From positions 62,001 to 126,000 of the forward strand of contig NZ_MSZZ01000023.1 in NCBI RefSeq assembly GCF_002093975.1: a stretch of 64,000 nucleotides of DNA, in the 5' to 3' direction. Source of the stretch: Thermoactinospora rubra. Its GTDB lineage: Bacteria > Actinomycetota > Actinomycetes > Streptosporangiales > Streptosporangiaceae. This document shows, in pieces, positions 34,017 through 42,421 of the stretch (the first letter of the stretch is position 1; every line of letters begins with the position of its first letter). Under the pieces are notes generated by a model. The model did no database searches, was not told where the DNA came from, and saw only the letters and a list, made by a program, of their open reading frames with translations. Position numbers and translations under genes: made by a program.

Positions 34017-35015
34017 TCAGGCGCTGTCCCTGACCACGATGCGGGGCCGGTAGAGGTCGACGACCGCGCCCGGCCCGGCCTCGCGCTCGCCGCGCACGAT
34101 CTCCTCCAGCAACGCCGCCAGCTCGCCCGGCGTGGCCGTGGGGTCGAAGTGGACGCTGGTCAGCCGCGGGCGCATGAGCGTGGCGATCGGCAGGTCGTCG
34201 GCGCCCACCACGGCCACGTCGTCCGGCACCCGCACGCCGGCGTCCTGCAGCGCGCTGATCAGCAGCATCGCGTACTCGTCGTTGTAGGCGAAGATCCCCT
34301 CGGGCAGGTCGGCCCTGGCCGCCACCCGGGCCGCCTCCTCCTCCGAGAAGGCCAGGTCGATCCGCTCGGCGCCGGGCGCCACCTGGCGGACTCCGCGCAG
34401 CCGCGCCTCGCCCATGAGGTCGATGCCCTCCTCGCGGGGGACGACCGCGCCCAGCCGGGACCGGCCGCCGCCGAGGAGGTGGCGCGCCGCGCAGGCGCCG
34501 ACCGCCTCGTGGTCCAGCACGACGACCGGCACCAGGGGCGACGGCTTGTCGGCCAGGCCGATCACCACCCGCGTCCCCGACGAGGTCAGCAGGTCCACCG
34601 CCGCCTTGGTCAGGCGGGTGACGTCCACCAGGACGGCCGCGGGCCGCAGGGCCGCCCAGCTCTTGGCCGCCGGCACCCCCTTGAGGTGGCGCTCGCCGTA
34701 CTGGACCAGCGTGAACCCGTGCCTGCCCAGCTCGTCGCCGAACCGGTCGAGGAAGTCCTGGAACAGGCGGCCGGTGCGGGCGGGCGCGAGGGGGACGAGC
34801 ACCAGCCCGCTGCGGCCGGTGCGCAGCGTGCGGGCGCTGGCGTCGGGGACGTAACCCAGCCTGGCCGCCGCCTCGCGCACCCGCTCCCGCGTCTGCTCGC
34901 TGACGCGGGCGTTCGGGTTGTCGTTGAGCACGTAGGAGACCGTGGCCTGCGACACTCCGGCCGCGCGTGCCACGTCAACGCTGGTGGGCGGCCGGCGTTG
35001 GCTTTCTCGGGTCAC
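34017..35015 (-). CDS. LacI-family transcriptional repressor
   Basis: A 332-residue regulator. The N-terminal helix-turn-helix and hinge (about 10-65: SVDVARAAGVSQATVSYVLN, then the LGYVPDASARTLRTGRS hinge) precede a periplasmic-binding-protein-like effector domain. It lies between an MFS transporter gene and a divergent hydrolase, each with a palindromic operator of core atacgtat upstream, so it probably controls both and itself. The effector is unknown, likely the transported sugar. Confidence 0.88.
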   Translation of the reverse strand: MTRESQRRPPTSVDVARAAGVSQATVSYVLNDNPNARVSEQTRERVREAAARLGYVPDASARTLRTGRSGLVLVPLAPARTGRLFQDFLDRFGDELGRHGFTLVQYGERHLKGVPAAKSWAALRPAAVLVDVTRLTKAAVDLLTSSGTRVVIGLADKPSPLVPVVVLDHEAVGACAARHLLGGGRSRLGAVVPREEGIDLMGEARLRGVRQVAPGAERIDLAFSEEEAARVAARADLPEGIFAYNDEYAMLLISALQDAGVRVPDDVAVVGADDLPIATLMRPRLTSVHFDPTATPGELAALLEEIVRGEREAGPGAVVDLYRPRIVVRDSA

Positions 35016-35035
35016 TGTGAGATGCTACCAAGCGG

Positions 35036-35047
35036 TTATACGTATAA
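35036..35047. promoter_or_regulatory. LacI-type operator between LacI and hydrolase genes
   Basis: ttatacgtataa is a perfect 12-bp palindrome, extendable to 35033-35050 with one mismatched pair. It lies in the 43-base divergent gap and shares the atacgtat core with 33910-33925. It also overlaps the most AT-rich stretch, where the hydrolase -10 box should lie. Confidence 0.65.
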
Positions 35048-35058
35048 ACGGAGGCGTC

Positions 35059-35757
35059 ATGCAGTTGCACACCCGCGAGTGGGGCTCCGGCGACAGGCTC
35101 GCCGTCCTGATCCACGGCATCATGGCCGACTCCCGGTGCTGGTGGCGTGTGGGTCCCGCGCTGGCCGAGCGCGGCTACCGCGTCATCGCCGTCGACCTGC
35201 CCGGGCACGGCGAGAGCCCCCGGGCGGAGGCCTACCCGCCCGAGCTGTTCGCCTCCTCGGTGCTGGAGTCCGTCCCGGCCCGGCCCGATCTGGCCATCGG
35301 CCACTCGCTGGGCGGGCTCACCCTCGCCCTCGCGGTCGACCGGCTCCTGCCCGGCCGGGCGATCTACTCCGACCCGGCCTTCCGCCTGCCCGTGCTGGAG
35401 GGCGGCACGCCCATGACCGACACGTTCGCCTCCGCCTCGCAGTGGACGGCCGAGCAGATCGCCGCCATGCACCCGGGCTTCTCCGCCGAGGAGGTGGCCG
35501 TCGAGGTGGAGATGCTCCAGCGGTGGGACCCGCGCACCGCCCTGTCGCTCAGCGAGGCGGCGGGCGCCGACTTCACGCCGGCGCCCGTGGTGCCCTCGCT
35601 GGTCCAGCTGGCCGAGCCCAGCTTCCTGGTGCCGCCCGCCTTCGCCGCGGAGCTGGAGCAGAAGGGGTTCGAGGTGCGCGTCGTCGCGGGGGCCGAGCAC
35701 ACGATCCACCGGCACCTGTTCGAGGACTTCATGGCCGGGCTCGACGGCTGGATCTGA
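35059..35757 (+). CDS. Alpha/beta hydrolase
   Basis: A 232-residue hydrolase. The oxyanion-hole segment LIHGIMADSRCWWR is near the N-terminus, the nucleophile elbow is GHSLGG (about 82-87) and the catalytic His is likely in AGAEHTIHRH near the C-terminus. ATG 35059 has ggagg 5 bases upstream. It is divergent from the LacI gene across a palindromic operator, so it may release the sugar or aglycone handled by the MFS transporter. Substrate unknown. Confidence 0.82.
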   Translation: MQLHTREWGSGDRLAVLIHGIMADSRCWWRVGPALAERGYRVIAVDLPGHGESPRAEAYPPELFASSVLESVPARPDLAIGHSLGGLTLALAVDRLLPGRAIYSDPAFRLPVLEGGTPMTDTFASASQWTAEQIAAMHPGFSAEEVAVEVEMLQRWDPRTALSLSEAAGADFTPAPVVPSLVQLAEPSFLVPPAFAAELEQKGFEVRVVAGAEHTIHRHLFEDFMAGLDGWI

Positions 35758-35763
35758 TCCCCG

Positions 35764-37119
35764 CTAGGCGGCCGCCTCGGCCACGGCGTCCAGCAGGGCC
35801 TCCAGCGTCTTGTCGTCCGTGGCCGGGGCCATCACCGCGACCCGCAGGTGGCGCCTGCCGCCGATCTCGGCCGAGGTCAGGTGGAAGGCGCCCGCGGCCA
35901 GCAGCCGTTCGCGGATCGCGACCTGGTCGGCAGTGCCGTACCGGAAGCAGACGATGTTGCTCTCCGGCTCGTAGGGGAACTCGAAGCCGGGCCGCTGCCT
36001 GCCCAGCTCCCACAACCGGTGCGCGGCGCGGTACTGCCTGGCCACGTACTCCCCCAGGCCGCGCTCGCCGCGCCAGGCCAGGTTGAGGAAGATCTTCAGC
36101 CCCAGGGCGGCCTTCGTGCACTCCACGGTGCGGTGGATCAGGTCGAACCCCTGGTCGCCGTAGAAGAGGTAGCTGGCCTCCTGCTGGAAGGCGGCGTCCA
36201 GGTCGGCCTCGCGGCGCACCAGCACGGCGGCGGCCAGGGAGGAGGTCCGCAGCATCTTGTGGGCGTCCCAGATCACCGAGTCGGCCAGCTCGATGCCGTC
36301 GAGCAGGTGCCGGTGCTCGGGGCTGAGCAGCGCCGAGGCGCCGTGCGCGCCGTCGACGTGGAACCAGACGCCGCGCTCGCGGCACCACTCCCCGATCGCG
36401 CGCAGGTCGTCGTGCAGGCCGGTCGCCGTGGCGCACGCCCCGGCCACGAGCGCGACCGGCCGCAGGCCGGTGAGGTCCGGCAGCCGCGTGACGTCGATGC
36501 GCCCCAGCTCGTCGGTCTCCAGCGGCACGATGGAGCGCTGCCCCATGCCCAGGATCCCGGCGGCCCGCGCGACCGAGTAGTGGGCCGAGGGCGGCGCCAG
36601 GATCACCAGGTCGTCCGGCACCCCGTCGTCCCACGCCTCCGGTACGGCTCTCGCCCGCGCCGCCAGCAGCGCCGTGAGGTTGGCCAGCGAGCCGCCGTGG
36701 GTGAGCACGCCCCCGCCCTCCGGGAAGCCGACCTTGGCCAGCATCCACCGGAGCACCTCGAACTCCACGGTCGCCGCGGCGGCGCCCATCTCGTAGATCG
36801 CCATCGGGTTGTTGACGGCCCCGTGCACGAAGTCGGCCAGCGCGGCGGGGAAGTCCGGCGCGGCGCACTGGTGTCCCAGGTAGGCGGGGTGGTGCAGCCG
36901 CGTCCCCTCCTCCAGATAGGCATGCAGGAAGTCCTGGTAGGACTCGGGCGTCATGCCGCCCTCGGCGATCCAGCGCCGCAGGTCCAAGCGGCCGGCCAGC
37001 TCGCGCGGCGGTCGCCGCCGCAGCACCGGCGCCTCGCCGCGCTGGCTGTCGTCCACGTAACCGGCAAGCTCGGCGGCGGTGACCCCGGCCGCTTTGACGA
37101 ACTCCTCAATGGTCCACAT
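35764..37119 (-). CDS. PLP-dependent group II decarboxylase family enzyme
   Basis: A 451-residue member of the glutamate/aromatic-amino-acid/diaminobutyrate decarboxylase family. The PLP lysine is K288 in IWDAHKMLR, D256 in HVDGAHG contacts the PLP ring, and LTHGGSLANLTAL near 140 is the phosphate region. The family includes L-2,4-diaminobutyrate and tyrosine decarboxylases; the exact substrate cannot be read. It is divergent from an Lrp/AsnC regulator across 60 bases, suggesting control by an amino acid. The frame continues upstream through the Lrp gene as a shadow, so ATG 37119 is used. Confidence 0.82.
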   Translation of the reverse strand: MWTIEEFVKAAGVTAAELAGYVDDSQRGEAPVLRRRPPRELAGRLDLRRWIAEGGMTPESYQDFLHAYLEEGTRLHHPAYLGHQCAAPDFPAALADFVHGAVNNPMAIYEMGAAAATVEFEVLRWMLAKVGFPEGGGVLTHGGSLANLTALLAARARAVPEAWDDGVPDDLVILAPPSAHYSVARAAGILGMGQRSIVPLETDELGRIDVTRLPDLTGLRPVALVAGACATATGLHDDLRAIGEWCRERGVWFHVDGAHGASALLSPEHRHLLDGIELADSVIWDAHKMLRTSSLAAAVLVRREADLDAAFQQEASYLFYGDQGFDLIHRTVECTKAALGLKIFLNLAWRGERGLGEYVARQYRAAHRLWELGRQRPGFEFPYEPESNIVCFRYGTADQVAIRERLLAAGAFHLTSAEIGGRRHLRVAVMAPATDDKTLEALLDAVAEAAA

Positions 37120-37179
37120 AGGCTCAATATCCGCCCGCGTAAGCGGCGCGACCACATCGACCGAATCGGACCCGCGAAA

Positions 37180-37656
37180 ATGCCGCACAACGCCGAACTT
37201 GATTCGATCGACCTGGCGATTCTGGCCGAGTTGCAGAACGACGGACGGCTGGCCAACAAGGAGCTGGCCGACCGGGTCGGCGTGGCGCCCTCCACCGCCC
37301 TGGAACGGGTGCGCGCCCTGCGCCGCCGCGGCGTGATCACCGCCTTCCGCGCCCAGGTGGACCTGGCCAAGCTCGGGCGGTCGCTGGAGGCGCTGCTGGC
37401 CCTGCGCGTCCGCCCGCACACCACCCAGCTCGTCGACCCGCTGCGCGCCTTCGTCCTCGGCCTGCCGGAGACGATCACCATGTTCCACGTCGCGGGAGCC
37501 GAGGACTTCCTCGTCCACGTCGCGGTGCGGGACGCCGACCACCTGCGCCGGCTGACGCTGGAGAAGTACCTGGTCCGGCCGGAGATCGTGCACCTGACGA
37601 CCACGCTGATCTTCAAGACCGAGCACCAGCCCGTCCAGCGGCCCGTGCCGGAATGA
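37180..37656 (+). CDS. Lrp/AsnC-family regulator
   Basis: A 158-residue feast/famine regulator. The helix-turn-helix is at about 10-55 (DSIDLAILAELQNDGRLANKELADRVGVAPSTALERVRAL), followed by a RAM ligand domain (about 65-145). ATG 37180 lies 60 bases from the divergent decarboxylase start. The likely role is ligand-dependent control of that decarboxylase. No clear Lrp palindrome is visible in the short gap. Its stop lies directly beside that of the convergent DUF6292-like gene. Confidence 0.88.
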   Translation: MPHNAELDSIDLAILAELQNDGRLANKELADRVGVAPSTALERVRALRRRGVITAFRAQVDLAKLGRSLEALLALRVRPHTTQLVDPLRAFVLGLPETITMFHVAGAEDFLVHVAVRDADHLRRLTLEKYLVRPEIVHLTTTLIFKTEHQPVQRPVPE

Positions 37657-38145
37657 TCACATCGACGACTCGGGATCGTCCGGCGGCAGGTGGCCGCGCA
37701 GCCGTTCGTCGAACCCGTCGTCGACATCACGGTAGGAGCGGTAGAGCGGCGGCATGCTCCAAGCCTGGCGGGTACGGCGGCGCAGCCGGCGCCGCCCGTG
37801 CGACCGCTCGGCGAGGAAGCGCACCGTGTCCGCGACCTCACCGGGGTCCGGCAGCACATCGCCGCACATGCAGGTCTGCCACTTCAGCAGCGTGGGACAG
37901 CGTGCGTCGCCCTGGACGAAGACCCCGAAGCGCCAACCGCACTCCTCGTCCCAGGCCAGCGCGTACTCCATCCCGCCCGGCAGGTACGGCTCGGCCAGCA
38001 CGATGGTGGCCGACCTGGGCAGGAACTCGGTGATCCAGTGCGCGCTCGGCCGGATCTCCCTGCGCACCAACGCTATGTACACGTCGTGGATGTAGCCGAC
38101 GTGCAGCTCACGCCACTCCACCACCCAGGTCCCCTTCGGGGTCAC
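37657..38145 (-). CDS. DUF6292-like protein
   Basis: A protein of 162 residues from GTG 38145. The pattern YALAWDEECGWRFGVF followed by a CGDVLPDPGEVADTVRFLAE segment resembles the actinobacterial DUF6292 family, of unknown function and often near XRE/DUF397 genes, as here. The GTG overlaps the stop of a small upstream ORF (GTGA), and that arrangement is why I chose it. An in-frame ATG at 38370 with gggagg upstream would give 237 residues with a low-complexity leader; it cannot be excluded. The C-terminus is Arg-rich. Confidence 0.6.
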   Translation of the reverse strand: MTPKGTWVVEWRELHVGYIHDVYIALVRREIRPSAHWITEFLPRSATIVLAEPYLPGGMEYALAWDEECGWRFGVFVQGDARCPTLLKWQTCMCGDVLPDPGEVADTVRFLAERSHGRRRLRRRTRQAWSMPPLYRSYRDVDDGFDERLRGHLPPDDPESSM

Positions 38146-38234
38146 CACAGAACGGCGCCTTGGCGGCGACGCGGCGGTGGCGGCGGCACCCGGTTGGGCA
38201 TGGCGTCCAGACAGGTCGTCTCGGTGATGGACAT
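38142..38234 (-). CDS. Small 30-residue ORF coupled to the DUF6292-like gene
   Basis: ATG 38234 has ggga 8 bases upstream and reads 30 codons: MSITETTCLDAMPNRV, then five Pro, three Arg and a QGAVLW end. Its TGA overlaps the GTG of the next gene by four bases (GTGA). It is either a real small protein or a leader that couples translation. The same bases are also read in another frame if the long form of the DUF6292-like gene is used. Confidence 0.4.
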   Translation of the reverse strand: MSITETTCLDAMPNRVPPPPPRRRQGAVLW

Positions 38235-38392
38235 GGCGGTCTCCCTTCTGCGCGGCCTGCGGGCTCAGGGGTGTCGAACCAGGCCGCGAGTCACCGGCTT
38301 GTAGTCCGTCATGGGGATAGGGAAGGCGTCGCACCGAGCTGTCTTGCGTATTTCGCCGGCTCGTGGTCATCGCGACCTCCCAGCCTTATAGT

Positions 38393-38445
38393 GAGCTGGA
38401 GAAAGCCTGCGTGCAATATTGCATGCAGGCTTACTTCTCTAGCTC
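38393..38445. promoter_or_regulatory. Large palindrome between DUF6292-like and XRE genes
   Basis: The core 38403-38432 is a 30-bp palindrome with one mismatched pair, centred on tgcaat/attgca (38412-38423). Outside it, gagctggagaa (38393-38403) pairs with ttctctagctc (38435-38445) with one mismatch, after a short offset. It lies in the divergent gap and is AT-rich. It is probably the binding site of the XRE regulator, or a cruciform/attenuator hairpin. Confidence 0.6.
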
Positions 38446-38504
38446 CAGTCGGGGAGTGGAGCGCCGAACGGCCGGGTATACAGACGGATTGGGACATCTC
38501 GCTA

Positions 38505-39371
38505 ATGGAGCCGCAAGCTACGCCAATCCTGGTGCAACTCCTCGGTGCCGAGCTACGTCACCTGCGAGAACGCCGCGGCATGACCCTCGAGGAGGTGTGC
38601 GAGCCCCTCGGATGGAGCACCTCGAAGCTTTCCCGGGTGGAAACCGCCCGGGTTGTCGCGTCCCAGGAGGATGTCATCCGCCTCCTTGACGCCTATCAGG
38701 CTTCCTCTCTCGAACGCCGGCGCCTGCTGGCCCTCGCCCAGCACCAGACCAGGCGGCCGCGCCGGCGCTCGCGCCCTGGCGTGCACCCCGACGGCTTCGT
38801 CTCCTTTCTCGACGCCGAGGCGATCGCCGAGTCCGTCAACCAGTGGTCGCTCAACGTGGTGCCCGGGTTGCTCCAGACCGAGGCCTACGCCCGCCACCTG
38901 TTGACGAGCTGGAGGCTGATCGACCCCACCCTCACCCCCCGGGTCGTGGAGGACCGCCTCGCCACCCGGATGAAGCGCCAGGAACTCGTCAAGAGCCAAC
39001 CCCCGCCCTGGTACACGATCATCCTTGACGAGAGCGTCCTTCTTCGCTCGTACGGCGGAGCCAGGATCATGAGCGAGCAACTGGACAAGCTTCTCAAAAT
39101 ATCAGAAGAAGACAATAACGTATCAATTCGGATATTTCCCCTTGCCCATGGTCACGTCCTTGCCGAGGAAAGCTTCATGCTGCTTAAACTGGGCGTGGGC
39201 GATCGGCGGGTGGTCTACCTGGAGCACGGGCCGAACTCCCAGGTCTTCCTGGACGACGAACCGGCTCATCTCTATCAACAGATGTTCCACGAACTAAGCA
39301 AGGGCACCCTCTCGGAAGCCGCGTCAAGAGACGTTATACTCAAGCATAGAAATTCCACACTCCGTGGATAG
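38505..39371 (+). CDS. XRE-family regulator with DUF5753 domain
   Basis: A 288-residue regulator typical of actinomycetes. The helix-turn-helix is at about 10-65 (LRHLRERRGMTLEEVCEPLGWSTSKLSRVE) and a DUF5753 domain follows (about 95-280, starting VPGLLQTEAYAR and including DESVLLR). These proteins are usually paired with a small DUF397 protein, which follows 62 bases downstream. ATG 38505 has no clear ribosome site; a tataca box at 38477-38482 could be the -10 of a short-leader transcript. The palindrome upstream is its likely site. Confidence 0.88.
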   Translation: MEPQATPILVQLLGAELRHLRERRGMTLEEVCEPLGWSTSKLSRVETARVVASQEDVIRLLDAYQASSLERRRLLALAQHQTRRPRRRSRPGVHPDGFVSFLDAEAIAESVNQWSLNVVPGLLQTEAYARHLLTSWRLIDPTLTPRVVEDRLATRMKRQELVKSQPPPWYTIILDESVLLRSYGGARIMSEQLDKLLKISEEDNNVSIRIFPLAHGHVLAEESFMLLKLGVGDRRVVYLEHGPNSQVFLDDEPAHLYQQMFHELSKGTLSEAASRDVILKHRNSTLRG

Positions 39372-39433
39372 GATTCCCCCGTCACCGATCGAGGGCTAGA
39401 CTCCAGCCGCACTGAGCTGCCACGCTATCTCGG

Positions 39434-39643
39434 GTGCAAAACAGCGAGCCGCCGTCCAACCTGCCGCCGTCGACCCTCTGGAAGAAGTCCAGCAGGTGCG
39501 CCCAGAACGGCAACTGCGTCGAAGTGATGACGCGACCTGACCACAGCGTCATTCTCCTACGCAACAGCACCAAACCCGACATTGTCCTGAAACTCACCTT
39601 GGACGACTACGCCCAGCTGATCGCCGCCATCAAACAAGCCTGA
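39434..39643 (+). CDS. DUF397 protein
   Basis: A 69-residue protein from GTG 39434. The DUF397 pattern is clear: LWKKSSRCAQNGNCVEV, then an aspartate-rich middle and a short C-terminal helix. DUF397 proteins act with their XRE/DUF5753 neighbours in Streptomyces development and resemble toxin-antitoxin style pairs. It is the expected partner of the regulator just upstream. Confidence 0.85.
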   Translation: MQNSEPPSNLPPSTLWKKSSRCAQNGNCVEVMTRPDHSVILLRNSTKPDIVLKLTLDDYAQLIAAIKQA

Positions 39644-39703
39644 CAGAACGGCGCCTCGCATATCCGGTTGAGCGGGCTTCGGCGACCATGCCACGCTCCC
39701 CCC

Positions 39704-40453
39704 ATGGCACTTCGCATCACCACGCTGGCCGAGCGCCCCGAGCTCGCCGACGCCCTGTGGGACATGGCTCACAGCTGGCCGGAGTTCATGATGCACGACC
39801 CGCTGGCGGACCTGTACTACCCCGTCTGCGCACGGCACTACGCCGACTACGTCCTGGTCGCCGACGACGACGACGAGCCGGGCAAGCTGGTCGCGAGGGC
39901 CTGCTCGGTGCCGTTCACGATGCGTGACGAAGAGCTGCCCGACGACGGCTGGGACGGCGTGCTGTGCCGGGCGTGGCTGGCGCGCGAGCGCGGCGAGCGG
40001 ATGGACCGGATCTCCGCGCTGGAGATCACCATCCGGTCCGACATGCTGGGCACCGGGCTGTCGGGGAAGATGCTCGCCGCCATGCGGGCCAACGCCGTAC
40101 GGCTGGGCTTCACCGAGCTGGTCGCCCCGGTGCGGCCCAACCAGAAGCACCTGGAGCCGCGCACGCCCATAGGGGAGTACGCCTTCCGCACCCGCGAGGA
40201 CGGCCTGCCGTACGACGCCTGGCTGCGGGTGCACGTCCGCGCGGGCGGGCGGGTGGTCAAGGTCGCGCCGCACTCGATGACGATCTCGGGGTCGCTGGCG
40301 GAGTGGCGGTCCTGGACCGGCCTGGCGTTCGACACGCCGGGACCGGTCGAGGTGCCCGGGGCGCTCTCCCCCGTGCACGTGGACCTCGATCAGGACCACG
40401 CCGTCTACGTCGAGCCCAACGTGTGGGTGAGCCACCCGCTCACGACAGGCTGA
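39704..40453 (+). CDS. GNAT-like acetyltransferase
   Basis: A 249-residue protein of GNAT type, with a DALWDMAHSWPEFM N-terminus and a central SALEITIRSDMLGTGLSGKMLAAMRANA segment that corresponds to the acetyl-CoA binding loop (Gly-rich, R/Q-x2-G-x-G/A variant). The substrate is unknown. ATG 39704 (MALRITTL) is preferred over 39668, which adds a polar leader. The last 14 bases overlap the convergent MBL-fold gene. Confidence 0.7.
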   Translation: MALRITTLAERPELADALWDMAHSWPEFMMHDPLADLYYPVCARHYADYVLVADDDDEPGKLVARACSVPFTMRDEELPDDGWDGVLCRAWLARERGERMDRISALEITIRSDMLGTGLSGKMLAAMRANAVRLGFTELVAPVRPNQKHLEPRTPIGEYAFRTREDGLPYDAWLRVHVRAGGRVVKVAPHSMTISGSLAEWRSWTGLAFDTPGPVEVPGALSPVHVDLDQDHAVYVEPNVWVSHPLTTG

Positions 40454-41171
40454 TCCGCTCCCCCGGCTCCAGCAGGTGGAAGCCGGCGAACCCCGCGAAG
40501 GCCGGCGCCAGCGTCTCCCGGCCCTGGGTGAAGTGCTTCCAGTGCTCGAAATGCAGGGGGACGACGTCGCGGGCGCCCAGGATCCGCGCCGCCTCGGCCG
40601 CGGCGGCGCTGGACAGCGTCAGGTCCGCCTCCCCGAGCAGCTTGGTGCGGGCGGCCCCGGCGAACAGCACCGCGACGTCGACGCGGCCGATCCGCCCGGC
40701 GATCTCGCGCACCACGTCCAGGGAGGCGTTGTCGCCGCTGACGTAGGTGGTGGGCAGGCCCTCGCCGCGCAGCACGAAGCCGGTGACCTCGCCCGTCAGG
40801 TGCTCGGTGCCGTCGGGGCCGTGCTGGGCGGGCACGGCGGTGATCCGCACGCCCTCGACCTCGACCTCCTCCCACCTGGGCAGCGCCCGCACCGCGGCGA
40901 TCCGCTCCGCGGCCGACCTGGTGGACAGGGTCAGCGGCGCCCGCTCCAGGAAGGCGCGCCCGGCCTTGTCCAGGTTGTCGGGGTGCTGGTCGTGCGACAG
41001 CAGCACCACGTCGGCCGCGTCGGGCACGAACGCGGGCCCCGCCGTCTTGGTCAGCGTGCGCCCGCCGCCCAGGGGATAGTCGCCGGGCTCGTCGAAGGTC
41101 GGGTCGGTGAGGAAGCGCACGCCGCCGAAGTCGATGGTCGCGGTCGGGCCGCCGATGTAGCGAATCTCCAT
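40440..41171 (-). CDS. MBL-fold metallo-hydrolase
   Basis: A 243-residue metallo-beta-lactamase-fold protein of the UlaG/YcbL-like group. It has LSHDQHPDNLD (the metal-binding H-x-x-x-H/D variant; here SHDQHPDN), AQHGPDG near 115, SGDNAS near 145 and PLHFEHW near 205. All metal-ligand positions look filled. It follows the broken PLP-enzyme gene after 8 bases on the same strand, so they were probably co-transcribed. Substrate unknown. Confidence 0.8.
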   Translation of the reverse strand: MEIRYIGGPTATIDFGGVRFLTDPTFDEPGDYPLGGGRTLTKTAGPAFVPDAADVVLLSHDQHPDNLDKAGRAFLERAPLTLSTRSAAERIAAVRALPRWEEVEVEGVRITAVPAQHGPDGTEHLTGEVTGFVLRGEGLPTTYVSGDNASLDVVREIAGRIGRVDVAVLFAGAARTKLLGEADLTLSSAAAAEAARILGARDVVPLHFEHWKHFTQGRETLAPAFAGFAGFHLLEPGERISLS

Positions 41172-41179
41172 GCCCTTGC

Positions 41180-41972
41180 TCAGCCGCCGGATGAGTCTGG
41201 ATATTTCGCGATGTGCCGGTGATGGGCGTCACCGATGATCGAGACCACCACGCCCGTCTCGCCGCGGGCCCGCATCCGCTCGATGAGCCGGCACGCCGCC
41301 CGCAGCGCCGTACCCGACGACGGGCCCGCCGGGATCCCGGTCGCCTCCCAGATCCAGCGCGCCGCCGCGAAGCTCTCCGCGTCGGGCACGGGGATCACCA
41401 GCTCGACCAGCTCGGGCCGGAAGCCCGGCTCGACGCGCGGCCTGCCGATGCCCTCGATCCTGGACGGCATGCCGGTGGCGTAGTCGGGCGCGTCGAGGGT
41501 CCAGCCGGGGAAGTAGGCAGAGTTCTCCGGGTCGGCGACCGCCACCCAGATGCCGCGCCGCCTTCTGCGCCGCGTCGTAGATGGCCACCGGGGGCGTGAC
41601 GAACCTGCACTCGGCGCCCAGCGCCTCCAGCGGCCGGGCGCGCTCCTCGGTGCGGGCGCCGGGCATCACGACGATGTACGGCAGGCCGAGCCGGCGCGCG
41701 AACCAGGCCTGCGCGAGGGCCGAGTTGCCGCCGGCCGCCTCGACCACGGTCGTGCCCTCGCTGATCAGGCCGTCGAGGATGGCCTGGCGGAACAGCGCCC
41801 TGGCGTGGCGGTGCCGCATGGTGCCGGTCGGGTGCCGGGATTCGTCCTTGAGCAGCAGGCGGATGCCGTCGTCGCCGGCCTCCAGGAAACGCTCGGGTGG
41901 CGGCGCCTCCAGCAGCGGGGTCGGCTCGCCCGGCCCCAGCAGCTCCAGCGCCTCGGCTGTCCAGCGGCTCAC
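41180..41972 (-). pseudogene. Cysteine-synthase-like PLP enzyme, frameshifted and lacking the PLP lysine
   Basis: The N-terminal part (GTG 41972 to about 41555) and C-terminal part (from about 41552 to 41180) are in different frames but join as one fold-type II PLP enzyme: KDESRHPTGTMRHRHARALF, then EAAGGNSALAQAWFARRLGLPYIVVMP, then MPSRIEGIGRPRVEPGF and ARGETGVVVSIIGD. Total length 793 bases is one more than a multiple of three. In relatives the Schiff-base lysine is in GSLKHRLA; here that position is Arg (TMRHRHA), and the phosphate loop SSGST is GGNS. Even read through, it should not be a normal PLP enzyme. GTG overlaps the VOC gene stop (GTGA). Confidence 0.75.
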
Positions 41973-42400
41973 GCGACGCAGAACTCGTTGCCCTCGGGGT
42001 CGGCCATGGTCACCCAGGTGTGCGGCCCCTGCCGTCCCTCGTGGAGCACGCTCGCCCCCATCTCCACCAGCCGCTTCACCTCGGCCTCCCGCTTGTCGGC
42101 CCCCACCCGCACGTCGAGGTGCATGCGGTTCTTCCCCTGCTTGCCCTCGGGAACGAGCTGGAACAGCACCCGGGGAGCGCGCTCCAGCCCCTCCGGATGG
42201 CGGATGGCCGCGCCCTCCCTCCACACCAGCCGCCCCCGGTGGCGCGTGGTGTCGGCCTCGGAGGCGTGCCCTTCCGCGACCATGCGCTCGATGAACGCCT
42301 CGTCCTGGGGCTCGACCTCCCAGCCGAGCGCCTCGGCCCACCAGTCGGCCAGGGTGTGGGGGTCGCGGCAGTCCTGGACTATCTGCACGTCGTAAGCCAT
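41969..42400 (-). CDS. VOC/glyoxalase-like protein
   Basis: A 143-residue protein of the vicinal oxygen chelate superfamily: DPHTLADWWAEALGWEV in the first half and HLDVRVGAD, then WVTMADPEGNEFCVA at the end. This subgroup is common in actinomycetes and often annotated as glyoxalase-like. ATG 42400 is the family start; a GTG at 42418 is possible. It is translationally coupled to the broken PLP-enzyme gene downstream (GTGA). Function unknown. Confidence 0.78.
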   Translation of the reverse strand: MAYDVQIVQDCRDPHTLADWWAEALGWEVEPQDEAFIERMVAEGHASEADTTRHRGRLVWREGAAIRHPEGLERAPRVLFQLVPEGKQGKNRMHLDVRVGADKREAEVKRLVEMGASVLHEGRQGPHTWVTMADPEGNEFCVA

Positions 42401-42421
42401 GCCCGCCACGGTAGCCACCCC

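Noticed and set aside
38296..38312. Very short ORF (about 15 codons, from ATG 38312) upstream of the DUF6292-like gene
   Set aside because: It has no ribosome site and too little sequence to judge; not distinguishable from chance.
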